Positions 24,370-33,998 are shown, counted from the first letter of the stretch. The stretch: 64,000 nucleotides of DNA from Streptomyces fuscichromogenes (GCF_014645815.1 NZ_BMML01000017.1:1-64000); one strand, 5' to 3'. The notes: generated by a model not told the origin, from the sequence alone. A program made the numbers and translations.

Positions 24370-25143
24370 TCAGTCCCACCAGAAGTGCCACAGCCGCTCG
24401 CCGACCAGCTGCCCGGCGTACGACGCGAGGGTGTCGTCGGTGCCGGGCAGCACGGCGTACGGGCAGAACGCGAGGTGTTCAGCGGCGACCGCCTCCGCCT
24501 CGTCGAGGTCGGCGGGCGGGGCGGCGACCGAGACGGCGAGGTGGTCGAAGCCGAGCGCCACCAGACGGGCGCCGAAGCGGTCCTCCCAGGAGCGCAGCAC
24601 CGCGCACAGCCGGGCCACGTCCTCCTCGTAGTTCACCGGGCCGCTCCAGCCGATGGCCGCGGGTATGTCCGCGCTGCGCCGGGCCGACACCAGCGCCAGG
24701 TGCGGCTCCTTCAGCCAGGGCCGGCCCTGGCTGAGCGCGTCGGCGACATCGGCGGCCCGCGTGTCGGGGTCGGCGACCAGCACCGGGGCGGCGGCCAGCC
24801 CCGGCCACTCCTCGCCCTCCGACAGCTCCTCCTCCCAGTACTCCTCCAGCACCTCGTCGGCGTCGTGGTCCCCCGGGTAGGACGTCTCACCGGGGGCGAG
24901 CTCCCAGTCGTCGACCTCGGACACGTCGATGAGCACCGGCAGCAGCCCCGCTCGGGCGGCCGGCGTGCCGAGCGCGGTCCAGGTCCCGGGCCCGGCGGGC
25001 TGTCCGGCGTACCACAGCAACGGCTCGTGCCACGGGCCGTCGAGCGTGTCGTCGAGCAGTGCCCCGGGCGGGAGTTGAAGCCCCAGGGACCGGCCGCTCG
25101 GGTCGGTCGCCAGCTTGGGCAGCGGGTTGGGAAGAGTCGCCAT
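24370..25143 (-). CDS. DUF4253 domain-containing protein
   Basis: A 257-residue protein that fits DUF4253, common in Streptomyces and without established function. The N-terminus MATLPNPLPKLATDPSGRSL leads into PLLWYAGQPAGPG. An acidic middle (ADEVLEEYWEEELSEGEEWP) follows, and the C-terminal part has the conserved run VARLCAVLRSWEDRFGARLV, FDHLAVSVAAPP and LVGERLWHFWWD. It is predicted soluble. ATG 25143 is taken; the frame runs on upstream without a good start. Convergent with the aminotransferase gene. Confidence 0.75.
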   Translation of the reverse strand: MATLPNPLPKLATDPSGRSLGLQLPPGALLDDTLDGPWHEPLLWYAGQPAGPGTWTALGTPAARAGLLPVLIDVSEVDDWELAPGETSYPGDHDADEVLEEYWEEELSEGEEWPGLAAAPVLVADPDTRAADVADALSQGRPWLKEPHLALVSARRSADIPAAIGWSGPVNYEEDVARLCAVLRSWEDRFGARLVALGFDHLAVSVAAPPADLDEAEAVAAEHLAFCPYAVLPGTDDTLASYAGQLVGERLWHFWWD

Positions 25144-25290
25144 GCCAGTGACTGTAAGGGCGCCCACTGACAACGACGGACGCGCCCGCCTGAAGCGGGA
25201 GGCGAACACGGCGCGAGCGGCCGGGCGACCTGGAGAGCGAGGGCGGGGCGGGACGGGGAGCGGGCGGTGCCGGGGCACCGGCGGCGGTGC

Positions 25291-26535
25291 TCAGCCCGCC
25301 GGTTCCGTCAGCATCCGCCAGCCCGGGGCGTAGTTTCCGTGCAGGATCAGGGACGCCGCGCCCACCGCGCCCACGGTGGCGCCGATGACGCTCTGTTCGA
25401 CGCTGATCGGGCGCAGCGCGCGGGCCACCGCCGTGCGGTTGACGGCGGCCTCGATCTCCGCGAGGAGGACGGGTTCGATACCGCGCAGCGCCTCGCCGCC
25501 GAGGACGATGCGGTCGACGTCGAGGAGGCTGGCGGCGCCCCGGGCGGCCTGGCCGATGCGGCGGGCGGCCCGGCGTACGACGTCCACCGCGTCGGGGTCG
25601 TCGGCGCGGACGGCGCCGCGCAGGGCCTTCCAGTCGTCGTGGAGGGTCTCGGGTGTGCCGGTGAGGCCGATGCGGGCGGCCGCTTCGGGGCCGTACCGGC
25701 GCAGCAGGTCGTCGATGATCGCGGCGGGGGAGCAGTAGGGGCCCAGGCAGTCCGTGCCGCCGCACGGGCAGCGGCGGTCGCCGGGCTCGACCGGCATGTG
25801 GGCGAATTCCCCGGCGTTGCCCGAATCACCGTGCAGGACGGTGTTGTTGAGGACGACCCCGGCGCCGATGCCGGTGCCGAGGTAGACGAAGAGGAAGCTG
25901 CCCGCGCGGGCCTCGCCGCCGATCCAGCGCTCGCCTATCGCGGCGGCGGTGGCGTCGTTGTCCAGGGCGACGGGGAGGTTCGTGGCCGTCTCGAACATCC
26001 GCACCAGGGGGACCCTGCCCCAGCCGGGGAGGTTCGGCGGTGAGACCACGGCCCCCTGGGCGCCGTCGAGCGGTCCCGGGGCGGCGATACCGAGGCCGAG
26101 CAGCCGGGCCGGGTCCACCCCGGAGCGGGCGAACAGGCGCAGGGCCGCGCGGGAGACGCGGTCGACGACCTGTTCCGGGTCCTCGGGGGCGACCAGGCGC
26201 TGGCGGCGGCCGGTGATCACCTCGCCGGCCAGGTTCACCACGACGATCACCGCCGAGTCGGGGTCCAGGTGGACGCCGATCGCGTAGGCGCCGTCGGGGC
26301 GCGGGGAGAGCAGGGTGCGCCGCTTGCCGCCGCTGGAGGGGGCCTGGCCGGTCTCGGTGACCAGGCCGGCGTCGAGCAGTTTGCGCACGACGTTGGAGAC
26401 GGTCTGGTTGGTCAGGCCGGTGAGCGCGGCCAGCTCGACGCGGCTGACCGGGCCGCGGGTGCGGATGGCGTCCAGGACGACGGCCTGGTTGTAGCCGCCG
26501 ACCCGGGGGAGATTGGTCCCGCCGAGCATCGTCAC
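25291..26535 (-). CDS. ROK-family transcriptional regulator of the mannoside operon
   Basis: A 414-residue NagC/XylR-type repressor. The N-terminal 75 residues are a winged helix (YNQAVVLDAIRTRGPVSRVE, LTNQTVSNVVRKLLDAGLV). The ROK sugar-kinase-like part has VALDNDATAAAIGE, LFVYLGTGIGAGVVLN, the GEFAHMPV motif and the zinc cluster CPCGGTDCLGPYCS. Such proteins bind a sugar and release DNA. GTG 26535 has GGAGG seven bases upstream; the inner ATG 26529 is two codons later. It is divergent from the sugar importer, which it most likely controls. Confidence 0.87.
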   Translation of the reverse strand: MTMLGGTNLPRVGGYNQAVVLDAIRTRGPVSRVELAALTGLTNQTVSNVVRKLLDAGLVTETGQAPSSGGKRRTLLSPRPDGAYAIGVHLDPDSAVIVVVNLAGEVITGRRQRLVAPEDPEQVVDRVSRAALRLFARSGVDPARLLGLGIAAPGPLDGAQGAVVSPPNLPGWGRVPLVRMFETATNLPVALDNDATAAAIGERWIGGEARAGSFLFVYLGTGIGAGVVLNNTVLHGDSGNAGEFAHMPVEPGDRRCPCGGTDCLGPYCSPAAIIDDLLRRYGPEAAARIGLTGTPETLHDDWKALRGAVRADDPDAVDVVRRAARRIGQAARGAASLLDVDRIVLGGEALRGIEPVLLAEIEAAVNRTAVARALRPISVEQSVIGATVGAVGAASLILHGNYAPGWRMLTEPAG

Positions 26536-26793
26536 CGTGCCGCCTCCGCTGCCGTCAGGGCGCCGGTCGGGCGCCGCACCATGCTGCCTGCCGCGGGCCG
26601 GAACCCGCGCCGGGTTTTCGTCTCCGCCATGACCGTCATGTGACGGGTACCACGTTTGAGATGCGTGGAAGTGGCTGGAAAAAATGTCGATCAGGGATGG
26701 AAGTCGCCGCCACCAGCTCGAATCTCACTGGTTCAGATCGCCTTCCGATACTCATGTACCGCTGTCTGGCAGGGACTTTACACGTCGGAAGCA

Positions 26794-26816
26794 TTGACTT
26801 CATCCATCCATTGGAT
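26794..26816 (+). promoter_or_regulatory. Candidate promoter/operator before the mannoside operon
   Basis: Within the 419-bp gap between the ROK gene and the binding-protein gene, TTGACT (26794-26799) resembles a -35, and 6 bp later ATCCA-T-TGGAT (26806-26816) is a perfect 11-bp palindrome. A palindrome overlapping a promoter is where a ROK repressor would bind. The -10 is unclear (TTAGCT at 26817). Confidence 0.35.
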
Positions 26817-26954
26817 TTAGCTACCGCCCACAGAACCTGGCCGAAAGACGGTCGGGTCGCGCGGGGTGGCGCAAGGGGACGCCCTCCCGGCAGGAGTCGT
26901 CGCGACCCGTATGCCTGGCGGCTTCCCTAGGTTTCGCGTTTCCGGAGGGACCAC

Positions 26955-28331
26955 GTGCGTTCGAAACTCATCACCGCCGCGGCCGTCACTGCCGCCACCG
27001 CTCTCGCCGCAAGCGGCTGCAGCTCGGGCTCCTCGGGGAGTTCGAGCAAGTCGATCAAGGTCGTGTACTGGCAGAACCTGGACAGCACCAGCAAGCTCCA
27101 GGCGAACTTCCTGGCCTCGATGGTGAAGGAGTTCACCAAGGCCAACCCGGGCACCAAGGTCAACCTCGTCCCGGTCACCGCCTCCGAGAACGACTACTAC
27201 ACGAAGATCCAGCTCATGATGCGGTCCCCTGCGACCGCCCCCGACCTGGTCTACGAGGACACCGCCCTCATCAACTCCGACATAGCCGGCGGCTACCTCA
27301 AGCCGCTGGACGCCTACACGGCCAAGTGGTCCGACTGGTCCCAGTACGCGGCCGCCGCCAAGACCGCCGTCACCGGCGCCTCCGACAACAAGGTCTACGG
27401 CGTCCCGGACAACACCGACACCCGCGGCATCTGGTACAACAAGCAGCTCTTCACCAAGGCCGGTATCTCCGTGCCCTGGCAGCCCAAGACCTGGGCCGAC
27501 GTGCTGACCGCCGCCCGGAAGATCAAGTCCGAGCTGTCCGGTGTCACCCCGCTCAACCTCTACACCGGCACCGCCGGCGGCGAGGCGTCCTCCATGCAGG
27601 GCTTCGAGATGCTGCTCTACGGCACCCCGGCCGGCGACAAGTCCCTGTACGACGCGAGCCAGAAGAAGTGGGTCGTCGGCAGCAAGGGCTTCAAGGACGC
27701 CCTGGACTTCGTCCACACCGTCTACAGCGAGAAGCTCGGCCCGTCCGTCTCCGACGCCCTCGGCGCCAACTTCGGCACCACCGTCGGCACCGAACTGATC
27801 CCCGCCGGCAAGCTCGCCATGGACATCGACGGCTCCTGGATGCCCAACAACTGGAGCTCCTCCAGCGCCAAGCCGTGGAAGGACTGGGAGTCCGTGATGG
27901 GTGAGGCGGCCATGCCGACCCAGAACGGCCAGGCGCCCGGCTCGACCAGCATGTCCGGCGGCTGGGCCTGGTCCATACCGGCCAAGGCCGGCAACCCCGA
28001 CCTCGCCTGGAAGTTCCTGGAGTCCGTCCAGACCAAGACCAACTCCGCCCAGTGGAACGCCCTCAACGCGACCATCGCCACCCGCACCGACGTCGCGAGC
28101 GACCCGACCTACCTCAACGCGGTCCCCACCAACAAGTTCTTCACCGGGCTGGTCGCCGACACCCACTACCGTCCCGGCCTGCCCGCCTACAACCAGGTCT
28201 CCACCGCCATCCAGAAGGCCATGGAATCGGTGACCACCGGACAGGCCTCCGTCGACAAGGCGGCAGCCACGTTCGACAACGATGTCAAGTCCGCTGTCGG
28301 CGACGACAAGACGGTCAAGGGCACCTCGTGA
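26955..28331 (+). CDS. Sugar ABC transporter substrate-binding lipoprotein
   Basis: A 458-residue extracellular solute-binding protein (family 1, carbohydrate). The signal peptide ends in lipobox LAASGC, so the protein is lipid-anchored outside the membrane. The mature part has KVVYWQNLDSTSKLQANFLA, VYGVPDNTDTRGIWYNKQLF, GKLAMDIDGSWMPNNW and GWAWSIPAKAGNPDLAWKFL, as in MalE-like proteins. GTG 26955 follows GGAGGGACCAC. The stop overlaps the GTG of the first permease. With the linked GH38 enzyme the ligand is probably a mannose-containing oligosaccharide (inference). Confidence 0.92.
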   Translation: MRSKLITAAAVTAATALAASGCSSGSSGSSSKSIKVVYWQNLDSTSKLQANFLASMVKEFTKANPGTKVNLVPVTASENDYYTKIQLMMRSPATAPDLVYEDTALINSDIAGGYLKPLDAYTAKWSDWSQYAAAAKTAVTGASDNKVYGVPDNTDTRGIWYNKQLFTKAGISVPWQPKTWADVLTAARKIKSELSGVTPLNLYTGTAGGEASSMQGFEMLLYGTPAGDKSLYDASQKKWVVGSKGFKDALDFVHTVYSEKLGPSVSDALGANFGTTVGTELIPAGKLAMDIDGSWMPNNWSSSSAKPWKDWESVMGEAAMPTQNGQAPGSTSMSGGWAWSIPAKAGNPDLAWKFLESVQTKTNSAQWNALNATIATRTDVASDPTYLNAVPTNKFFTGLVADTHYRPGLPAYNQVSTAIQKAMESVTTGQASVDKAAATFDNDVKSAVGDDKTVKGTS

Positions 28332-29254
28332 GCACGCTGACCACCGCACCCCCCGGGACCGACGGCGACCGCCGGTCCCGGGGGGTGCCCCCCGCCGCCC
28401 AGAGCCTGCTGCGCGGGCTGCCGCTGCTGCCGTCGGTGCTGCTGCTGGCCGTGTTCCTGGCCGGGCCGATCGGGTACTGCGTGTACTACGCGTTCACCGA
28501 CATGCAGCTCACCGGCGCCTCCGGCACCCACTTCACCGGCTTCGCCAACTTCACCCGCGCCTTCCACGACGCCGACTTCCTCAACGCCGTATGGCTCACC
28601 CTGGTGTTCGTCGTCGGATCGGCCGTCGTCGGACAGAACACGCTGGGCCTCGCGCTCGCCGTCCTCATGGAGAAGGCGGCCAAACCGGTCCGCTCGATCG
28701 TCAACGGGGTCGTCATCGCCGCCTGGGTGCTGCCCGAAGTCGTCGCCGGCTACCTGATGTACGCCTTCTTCTACAGCCAGGGCTCACTGAACTCGATCCT
28801 GTCGGCCCTGCACCTGCCGCAGCAGAACTGGCTCTACACCCTGCCGATCCTCGCGGTCTGCCTCGCCAACGTCTGGCGCGGTACCGCCTTCTCCATGATG
28901 GTGTTCTCCGCCGCCCTCAACGACGTGCCCCAGGAACTCACGGAGGCCGCCGAGATGGACGGCGCCGGCCCCTGGCAGCGGTTCTTCCGGGTCACCCTGC
29001 CCGTCATCCGCCGCTCGATCCTCACCAACCTGATGCTGATCACGCTCCAGACCCTGTCGGTCTTCGGCCTGGTCTACACCATGACCCGGGGCGGCCCCGG
29101 CAACAAGAGCCAGACCCTGCCCGTCTTCATGTACCAGCAGGCCTTCCAGAACAGCCTCATCGGCTACGGCACGGCGATCGCGCTGGTGCTGCTGCTGGTC
29201 GGCGCCCTGTTCTCCGCCGTGTACATCCGGCTGCTCAAACTGGAGGACGACTGA
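28328..29254 (+). CDS. Sugar ABC transporter permease (MalF-like)
   Basis: A 308-residue inner-membrane permease with about six helices, the first at GLPLLPSVLLLAVFLAGPIG. The EAA loop that docks the ATPase is ELTEAAEMDGAGPWQRFFRV, followed by TLPVIRRS. GTG 28328 overlaps the binding-protein stop (GTGA) and the stop overlaps the next ATG (TGATG), indicating coupled translation. No ATPase gene is linked; Streptomyces sugar importers commonly share MsiK, encoded elsewhere. Confidence 0.92.
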   Translation: MSTLTTAPPGTDGDRRSRGVPPAAQSLLRGLPLLPSVLLLAVFLAGPIGYCVYYAFTDMQLTGASGTHFTGFANFTRAFHDADFLNAVWLTLVFVVGSAVVGQNTLGLALAVLMEKAAKPVRSIVNGVVIAAWVLPEVVAGYLMYAFFYSQGSLNSILSALHLPQQNWLYTLPILAVCLANVWRGTAFSMMVFSAALNDVPQELTEAAEMDGAGPWQRFFRVTLPVIRRSILTNLMLITLQTLSVFGLVYTMTRGGPGNKSQTLPVFMYQQAFQNSLIGYGTAIALVLLLVGALFSAVYIRLLKLEDD

Positions 29255-30150
29255 TGGCCGTCGCCGCCACCACCACGCCGAAGACCGGTACCACCCCGGT
29301 CACGGCCGCACCCCGGACCCTCCGGCGCCGCCGCCCCCGGCCCGGCAGAGCGGTCGTCAACGTCCTGCTGCTCGCCGTCTCGCTGGTCTACGTCCTGCCG
29401 CTGCTGTGGATGCTGGTCGCCTCCGTCAGCAACCTCAACAGCTTCCGGCTCGCCCTGCCCGACGCGCTGACGCTGGACAACTTCGACGCGGTCCTCAACG
29501 TCGACACCACCTACCGGCCGATGCTCAACAGCCTGCTGCTGTGCGGCTTCGCCACGCTCGTCACCGTGGTCGTGTCCATCCTGGCCGCGTATCCGCTCTC
29601 GCGGTACCGGTCCCGGCTGCGGCGGCCGTTCCTGTACACCATCCTGTTCTCCACCGGGCTGCCCATCACCGCCGTGATGATCCCCGTCTACAGCATGTTC
29701 GTGCAGGTCAACCTGATCGACTCGATGCCCGGTACGACCCTGTTCCTGGCCGCGTCCGCGCTGCCGTTCGGGATCTGGCTGATGAAGAGCTTCATGGACG
29801 GGGTACCGCTCGTCCTGGAGGAGGCCGCCCGCATCGACGGCGCCGGGGCGATGACGGTGCTGTGGCGGGTGGTGCTGCCGCTGATGCGCCCGGGTGTCGT
29901 GGTCGTCACCATCTTCACCTTCATCGGCATGTGGGGGAACTTCTTCGTCCCCTTCATCCTGCTGCTGTCGCCGGAGAAACTCCCCGCGTCCGTCAGCGTG
30001 TTCACGTTCCTCAGCGCGCACGACCAGACGCAGTACGGGCAGTTGTCGGCGTTCTCGATCATCTACTCGCTGCCAGTCGTGATGCTCTACCTCATCCTGT
30101 CGCGCAAGCTCGGCGGCGGCTTCGCACTCGGCGGCGCGCTCAAGGGCTGA
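29254..30150 (+). CDS. Sugar ABC transporter permease (MalG-like)
   Basis: A 298-residue permease with a basic N-terminus (RTLRRRRPRPGRAVV), six hydrophobic segments, and the EAA loop LEEAARIDGAGAMTVLWRVV with LPLMRPG. It pairs with the preceding permease to form the membrane channel of the importer. The start overlaps the previous stop by 1 bp. The alpha-mannosidase gene begins 49 bp downstream after CCCCACGGAGAAAGAAACCC, so all four genes probably form one transcript. Confidence 0.92.
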   Translation: MAVAATTTPKTGTTPVTAAPRTLRRRRPRPGRAVVNVLLLAVSLVYVLPLLWMLVASVSNLNSFRLALPDALTLDNFDAVLNVDTTYRPMLNSLLLCGFATLVTVVVSILAAYPLSRYRSRLRRPFLYTILFSTGLPITAVMIPVYSMFVQVNLIDSMPGTTLFLAASALPFGIWLMKSFMDGVPLVLEEAARIDGAGAMTVLWRVVLPLMRPGVVVVTIFTFIGMWGNFFVPFILLLSPEKLPASVSVFTFLSAHDQTQYGQLSAFSIIYSLPVVMLYLILSRKLGGGFALGGALKG

Positions 30151-30199
30151 AGCCCCGAAAGCCCCCTGGAACCCCCCACCCCCACGGAGAAAGAAACCC

Positions 30200-33100
30200 A
30201 TGCACAACGACCGTGAAGTCACCGAGCAGCGACTGGACCGGGTGCTGGAGCAGCGCATCCGGCCCGCCGTGCACGCCCGGTCGGTCCCCCTCCAGGTCGA
30301 GGTCTGGGACGTGTCCGGCGAACCCGTCCCCGTGTCCGAGGGGCTCGACGCCCCGTACCGGCCGGCGCGGACCGGCGACCGCTGGGGCCCCGCCTGGACG
30401 ACCAGCTGGTTCAGGGTCAGCGGTACCGTGCCCGCCGAGTGGGCCGGGCTGCCCGTCGAGGCCGTGCTCGACCTCGGGTTCGCCACCCACTCCGCCGGGT
30501 TCTCCGCCGAGGGGCTCGTCTACCGTGCCGACGGCACCGCCATCAAGGCCCTCAACCCGCGCAACACCTGGCTCCCGGTGACCGAATCGGCCGTGGGCGG
30601 CGAGGAGTTCACCGTCCACATCGAGGCCGCCGCCAACCCCGTCGTGATGCACACCGCGCCCGGCGAACTCAGCTTCGGCCCCACCTCCGTCGGCGGCCGT
30701 GCCCCCTGGCTCGGCGACCCGGCAGCCGACCCCGGCGAACCCCTGTACCGGCTGCGCCGCCTCGACCTGGCCGTCGTCGACCGGCCGGTGTACGAACTCG
30801 TCCAGGACCTCGAAGTCCTCGGCCAGCTGATGCGCGAACTCTCCCCCGACAGCCCGCGCCGCTGGCAGATCCTGCGCGCGGTCGACCGGGCCCTGGACGC
30901 CGTCGACCTCCAGGACGTCTCCGGTACGGCCGCCGCCGCCCGCGCGGCACTGGCCCCCGCGCTCGCCGCGCCCGCCAACGCCAGCGCCCACCGCATCTCC
31001 GCCGTCGGCCACGCCCACATCGACACCGCCTGGCTGTGGCCGCTGCGCGAGACCGTCCGCAAGGTGGCCCGCACCGTCTCCAACGTCACGCAACTCATGG
31101 ACGACCACCCGGAGTTCAAGTTCGTGATGTCCCAGGCGCAGCAGCTCGCCTGGCTCAAGGAGCACCGGCCCGAGGTGTACGCACGCGCCCAGGAGAAGGC
31201 CAAGGCCGGGCAGTTCCTGCCCACCGGCAGCCTCTGGGTCGAACCCGACACCAACATCTCCGGCGGCGAGGCCCTGGTCCGGCAGTTCGTCCACGGCAAG
31301 CGGTTCTACCTGGAGGAGTTCGGCGTCGAGACCGAGGAGATGTGGCTGCCGGACACCTTCGGCTACAACGCGGCGCTCCCGCAGCTGATGAAGCTCGCAG
31401 GGGTCCGCTGGTTCCTCACCCAGAAGATCTCCTGGAACACCACCAACAAGTTCCCGCACCACACCTTCTGGTGGGAGGGTATCGACGGCACCCGGATCTT
31501 CAGCCACTTCCCGCCCGTCGACTCCTACAACGGCGAACTGTCCGGCGCCGAAGTCGCCCACAGCGTACGGAACTTCCAGGACAAGGGCGCCGTCAACAGC
31601 TCCCTCGTCCCGTTCGGCTACGGCGACGGCGGCGGCGGCCCCACCCGCGAGATGCTGGCCCGCGCCGCCCGGCTCGCCGACCTGGAGGGCTCGGCCCGCG
31701 TCGAGATCGAGGGCCCGGCCGACTTCTTCGCCCGCGCGGAACAGGAGTACGCGGAGGCCGGCGGCGCCCCCGTCTGGTCCGGGGAGCTGTACCTGGAGTT
31801 CCACCGCGGCACCCTGACCAGCCAGCTCGCCACCAAACAGGGCAACCGGCGCAGCGAACACCTGCTGCACGAGGCCGAGTTGTGGGCGGCGACGGCGGCC
31901 GTCCGGGACGGCCACCCGTACCCGTACGAGGCGCTCGACCGGCTGTGGAAGACCGTCCTGCTGCACCAGTTCCACGACATCCTGCCCGGCACCTCCATCG
32001 CCTGGGTGCACCGGGAGGCGGAGGAGACGTACGCCGCCGTGGCGAGGGAACTGGAGGACATCGTCGGCGCGGCCCAGCGGGCCCTGGCCGGTGCCGGCTC
32101 GGACACCCCGCTCGTCTTCAACGCGGCCCCGCACGCCCGCGCCGGGGCCCCGGCCATGGGAGCCGCCCCGCGTACGACGGCGACCGAGGACACCCCCGCC
32201 CTTCCGCACCCCGACGGCCTCGTCCTCGACAACGGCGTGGTCCGGATCGTCGTCGACACCGACGGACTGGTCGCCTCCGCCTACGACATCGCCGCCGGCC
32301 GCGAGGCCCTCGCCCCCGGCACCCGGGGCAACCTGCTCCAGCTGCACCAGGACTTCCCCAACCAGTGGGACGCCTGGGACATCGACGCCTTCTATCGCAA
32401 CAACGTCCGCGACCTGACGGCGGCGGAGTCGGTGACGGCCCTCCCGGGCGGTGGCGTACGGGTGGTCCGCACGTTCGGCGACTCCCGTGTCGAACAGACG
32501 CTGACCCTGCCGCCGGGCACCCGACGGCTGCTCGTGGACACGGTCGTCGACTGGCACGAACGGGAGAAGCTGCTCAAGGCCGCCTTCCCGCTGGACCTGC
32601 GGGCCGCGCACTCCAGCGCCGAGATCCCCTTCGGCCACGTCGACCGCCCCACCCACACCAACACCAGCTGGGACGCCGCCAAGTTCGAGGTCTGCGCCCA
32701 CCGCTTCCTGCACGTCGGCGAACCCGACTGGGGCGCCGCCCTGGTCAACGACTCCACCTACGGCCACGACATCACCCGGGACGTCCGGCCCGACGGCGGC
32801 ACGACCACCACGGTCCGCCTCTCCCTGCTGCGCGCGGCCCGCTTCCCCGACCCCGACCAGGACCAGGGCACCCACCGGCTGCGCTACGCCCTCGTCGTCG
32901 GCGCCGACCTCCACGACGCCGTCCGCGAGGGCTACCACCTCAACCTGCCCGAGCGCGTCCTGCCCGGCAGCGGCCCGGTCGAGCCCCTGATCGCGGTCGA
33001 CAACGAGGGTGTCGTCATCGAGACGGTCAAACTCGCCGACGACCGCAGCGGCGACATCGTCGTCCGCCTCTACGAGGCGCACGGGGTGCGCGCCAGGGCC

Positions 33101-33268
33101 ACCCTGACCCCGGGCTTCGCCCTGGACTCGGTGACGGTGACCGACCTCCTGGAACGCCCGCTGGAGGACCCGGCGAGCTGCGCGGTGACGGAGGCGGGAG
33201 AGATACGGCTGAGCCTGCGGCCGTACCAGATCCTGACGGTGCGGCTGCGGCGCGCCGAGGAGGCGTAG
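30200..33268 (+). CDS. Alpha-mannosidase, glycoside hydrolase family 38
   Basis: A 1022-residue cytoplasmic enzyme releasing mannose from alpha-mannosides; no signal peptide. GH38 signatures are the zinc motif SAVGHAHIDTAWLWPLRETV, the likely nucleophile Asp350 in LWVEPDTNISGGEALVRQFV, EMWLPDTFGYNAALPQLM, and HQFHDILPGTSIAWVHRE. The C-terminal beta-rich half (from about residue 660) ends in RPYQILTVRLRR. Length is normal for bacterial GH38. The gene closes the importer operon, so imported mannosides are probably cleaved inside the cell. GAGAAAGAAA provides the ribosome binding site for ATG 30200. Confidence 0.93.
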   Translation: MHNDREVTEQRLDRVLEQRIRPAVHARSVPLQVEVWDVSGEPVPVSEGLDAPYRPARTGDRWGPAWTTSWFRVSGTVPAEWAGLPVEAVLDLGFATHSAGFSAEGLVYRADGTAIKALNPRNTWLPVTESAVGGEEFTVHIEAAANPVVMHTAPGELSFGPTSVGGRAPWLGDPAADPGEPLYRLRRLDLAVVDRPVYELVQDLEVLGQLMRELSPDSPRRWQILRAVDRALDAVDLQDVSGTAAAARAALAPALAAPANASAHRISAVGHAHIDTAWLWPLRETVRKVARTVSNVTQLMDDHPEFKFVMSQAQQLAWLKEHRPEVYARAQEKAKAGQFLPTGSLWVEPDTNISGGEALVRQFVHGKRFYLEEFGVETEEMWLPDTFGYNAALPQLMKLAGVRWFLTQKISWNTTNKFPHHTFWWEGIDGTRIFSHFPPVDSYNGELSGAEVAHSVRNFQDKGAVNSSLVPFGYGDGGGGPTREMLARAARLADLEGSARVEIEGPADFFARAEQEYAEAGGAPVWSGELYLEFHRGTLTSQLATKQGNRRSEHLLHEAELWAATAAVRDGHPYPYEALDRLWKTVLLHQFHDILPGTSIAWVHREAEETYAAVARELEDIVGAAQRALAGAGSDTPLVFNAAPHARAGAPAMGAAPRTTATEDTPALPHPDGLVLDNGVVRIVVDTDGLVASAYDIAAGREALAPGTRGNLLQLHQDFPNQWDAWDIDAFYRNNVRDLTAAESVTALPGGGVRVVRTFGDSRVEQTLTLPPGTRRLLVDTVVDWHEREKLLKAAFPLDLRAAHSSAEIPFGHVDRPTHTNTSWDAAKFEVCAHRFLHVGEPDWGAALVNDSTYGHDITRDVRPDGGTTTTVRLSLLRAARFPDPDQDQGTHRLRYALVVGADLHDAVREGYHLNLPERVLPGSGPVEPLIAVDNEGVVIETVKLADDRSGDIVVRLYEAHGVRARATLTPGFALDSVTVTDLLERPLEDPASCAVTEAGEIRLSLRPYQILTVRLRRAEEA

Positions 33269-33480
33269 CCACCGCGCCCGGATACCTGGCGACGCGGTGC
33301 GGCCGTCCCGCCGCTTCGTCCCGTGGGACGGTGTCGGCGCAGGTCAGAGCGGGTGACGTCCCAGGAGGCCGTCACTTCTCCGACAGCCGTGGCGGAGCCG
33401 GCCGGGCGGGCCGCACCGTGGTGGCGGCACCGGTTCGCCGAACGGACCGGGCGCCGACCCACGACCTGAAAGAGGAACGC

Positions 33481-33921
33481 ATGCGATCGAACGTTCTGGC
33501 CCGGACCCTCGTCGGAATCACCGCCGTCGCCGGCCTCGCCGCCGGATCCCTGGCGACCGCGGGCACCAGCTTCGCCGCGCCGGTCTCGCAGCCGGCGGTG
33601 AGCGTGCAGGCCGCCACCCTGGCCTCGTACGAGAACTTCGGCCTGACCACCGCCGAGGCCAAGAACGTGCAGGACTTCCTGGCGGACTACTGGGGCTACA
33701 CCGACAGCATCGACGGCCAGCTCGGCACCAACAGCTGGAAGGCGTTCCAGCGCTGCCTCAAGACGTACTGGGGCTACACCGGTGACATCGACGGCGACCC
33801 CGGCACCAACACGATCAAGGCACTCCAGCGCCTGCTGAAGGCCGACTACGGCTACACCGGTGACATCGACGGCATCGCCGGCTCGGGCACCCGCGCCGCC
33901 TTCAAGCGCTTCGCCGCCTGA
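33481..33921 (+). CDS. Secreted protein with three peptidoglycan-binding repeats
   Basis: A 146-residue exported protein. The signal peptide (NVLARTLVGITAVAGLAAGS) ends near TSFAAPVSQ. Three repeats of the PG_binding_1 type follow: YWGYTDSIDGQLGTNSWKAF, YWGYTGDIDGDPGTNTIKAL and DYGYTGDIDGIAGSGTRAAF. No catalytic domain is attached, so it may act as a wall-bound adaptor or decoy (inference). AGAGGAAC precedes ATG 33481. It stands alone between the mannosidase and a convergent terminator. Confidence 0.85.
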   Translation: MRSNVLARTLVGITAVAGLAAGSLATAGTSFAAPVSQPAVSVQAATLASYENFGLTTAEAKNVQDFLADYWGYTDSIDGQLGTNSWKAFQRCLKTYWGYTGDIDGDPGTNTIKALQRLLKADYGYTGDIDGIAGSGTRAAFKRFAA

Positions 33922-33947
33922 CAGCCGTAACACCCGCACCATCCGTA

Positions 33948-33998
33948 CGACGGCGGGTGTCCGCTTCTCCCGGGGGAAGGAGCGGACACCCGCCGTCG
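33948..33998. terminator. Strong bidirectional terminator between convergent genes
   Basis: Perfect 18-bp stem beginning CGACGGCGGGTGTCCGCT with a 15-nt loop, between the peptidoglycan-binding protein gene and argS, serving both strands. Confidence 0.85.

Noticed and set aside
22869-24734. A 621-codon plus-strand frame over the aminotransferase gene
   Set aside because: It is the shifted frame of the aminotransferase; mostly Arg/Pro/Gly, and the alternative frame holds all PLP motifs.
30140-33082. A 980-codon open frame antisense to the alpha-mannosidase gene
   Set aside because: It is a mirror of a GC-rich coding region: repetitive Gly/Val/Arg composition, no domain, no ribosome binding site, and the plus-strand GH38 enzyme is certain.
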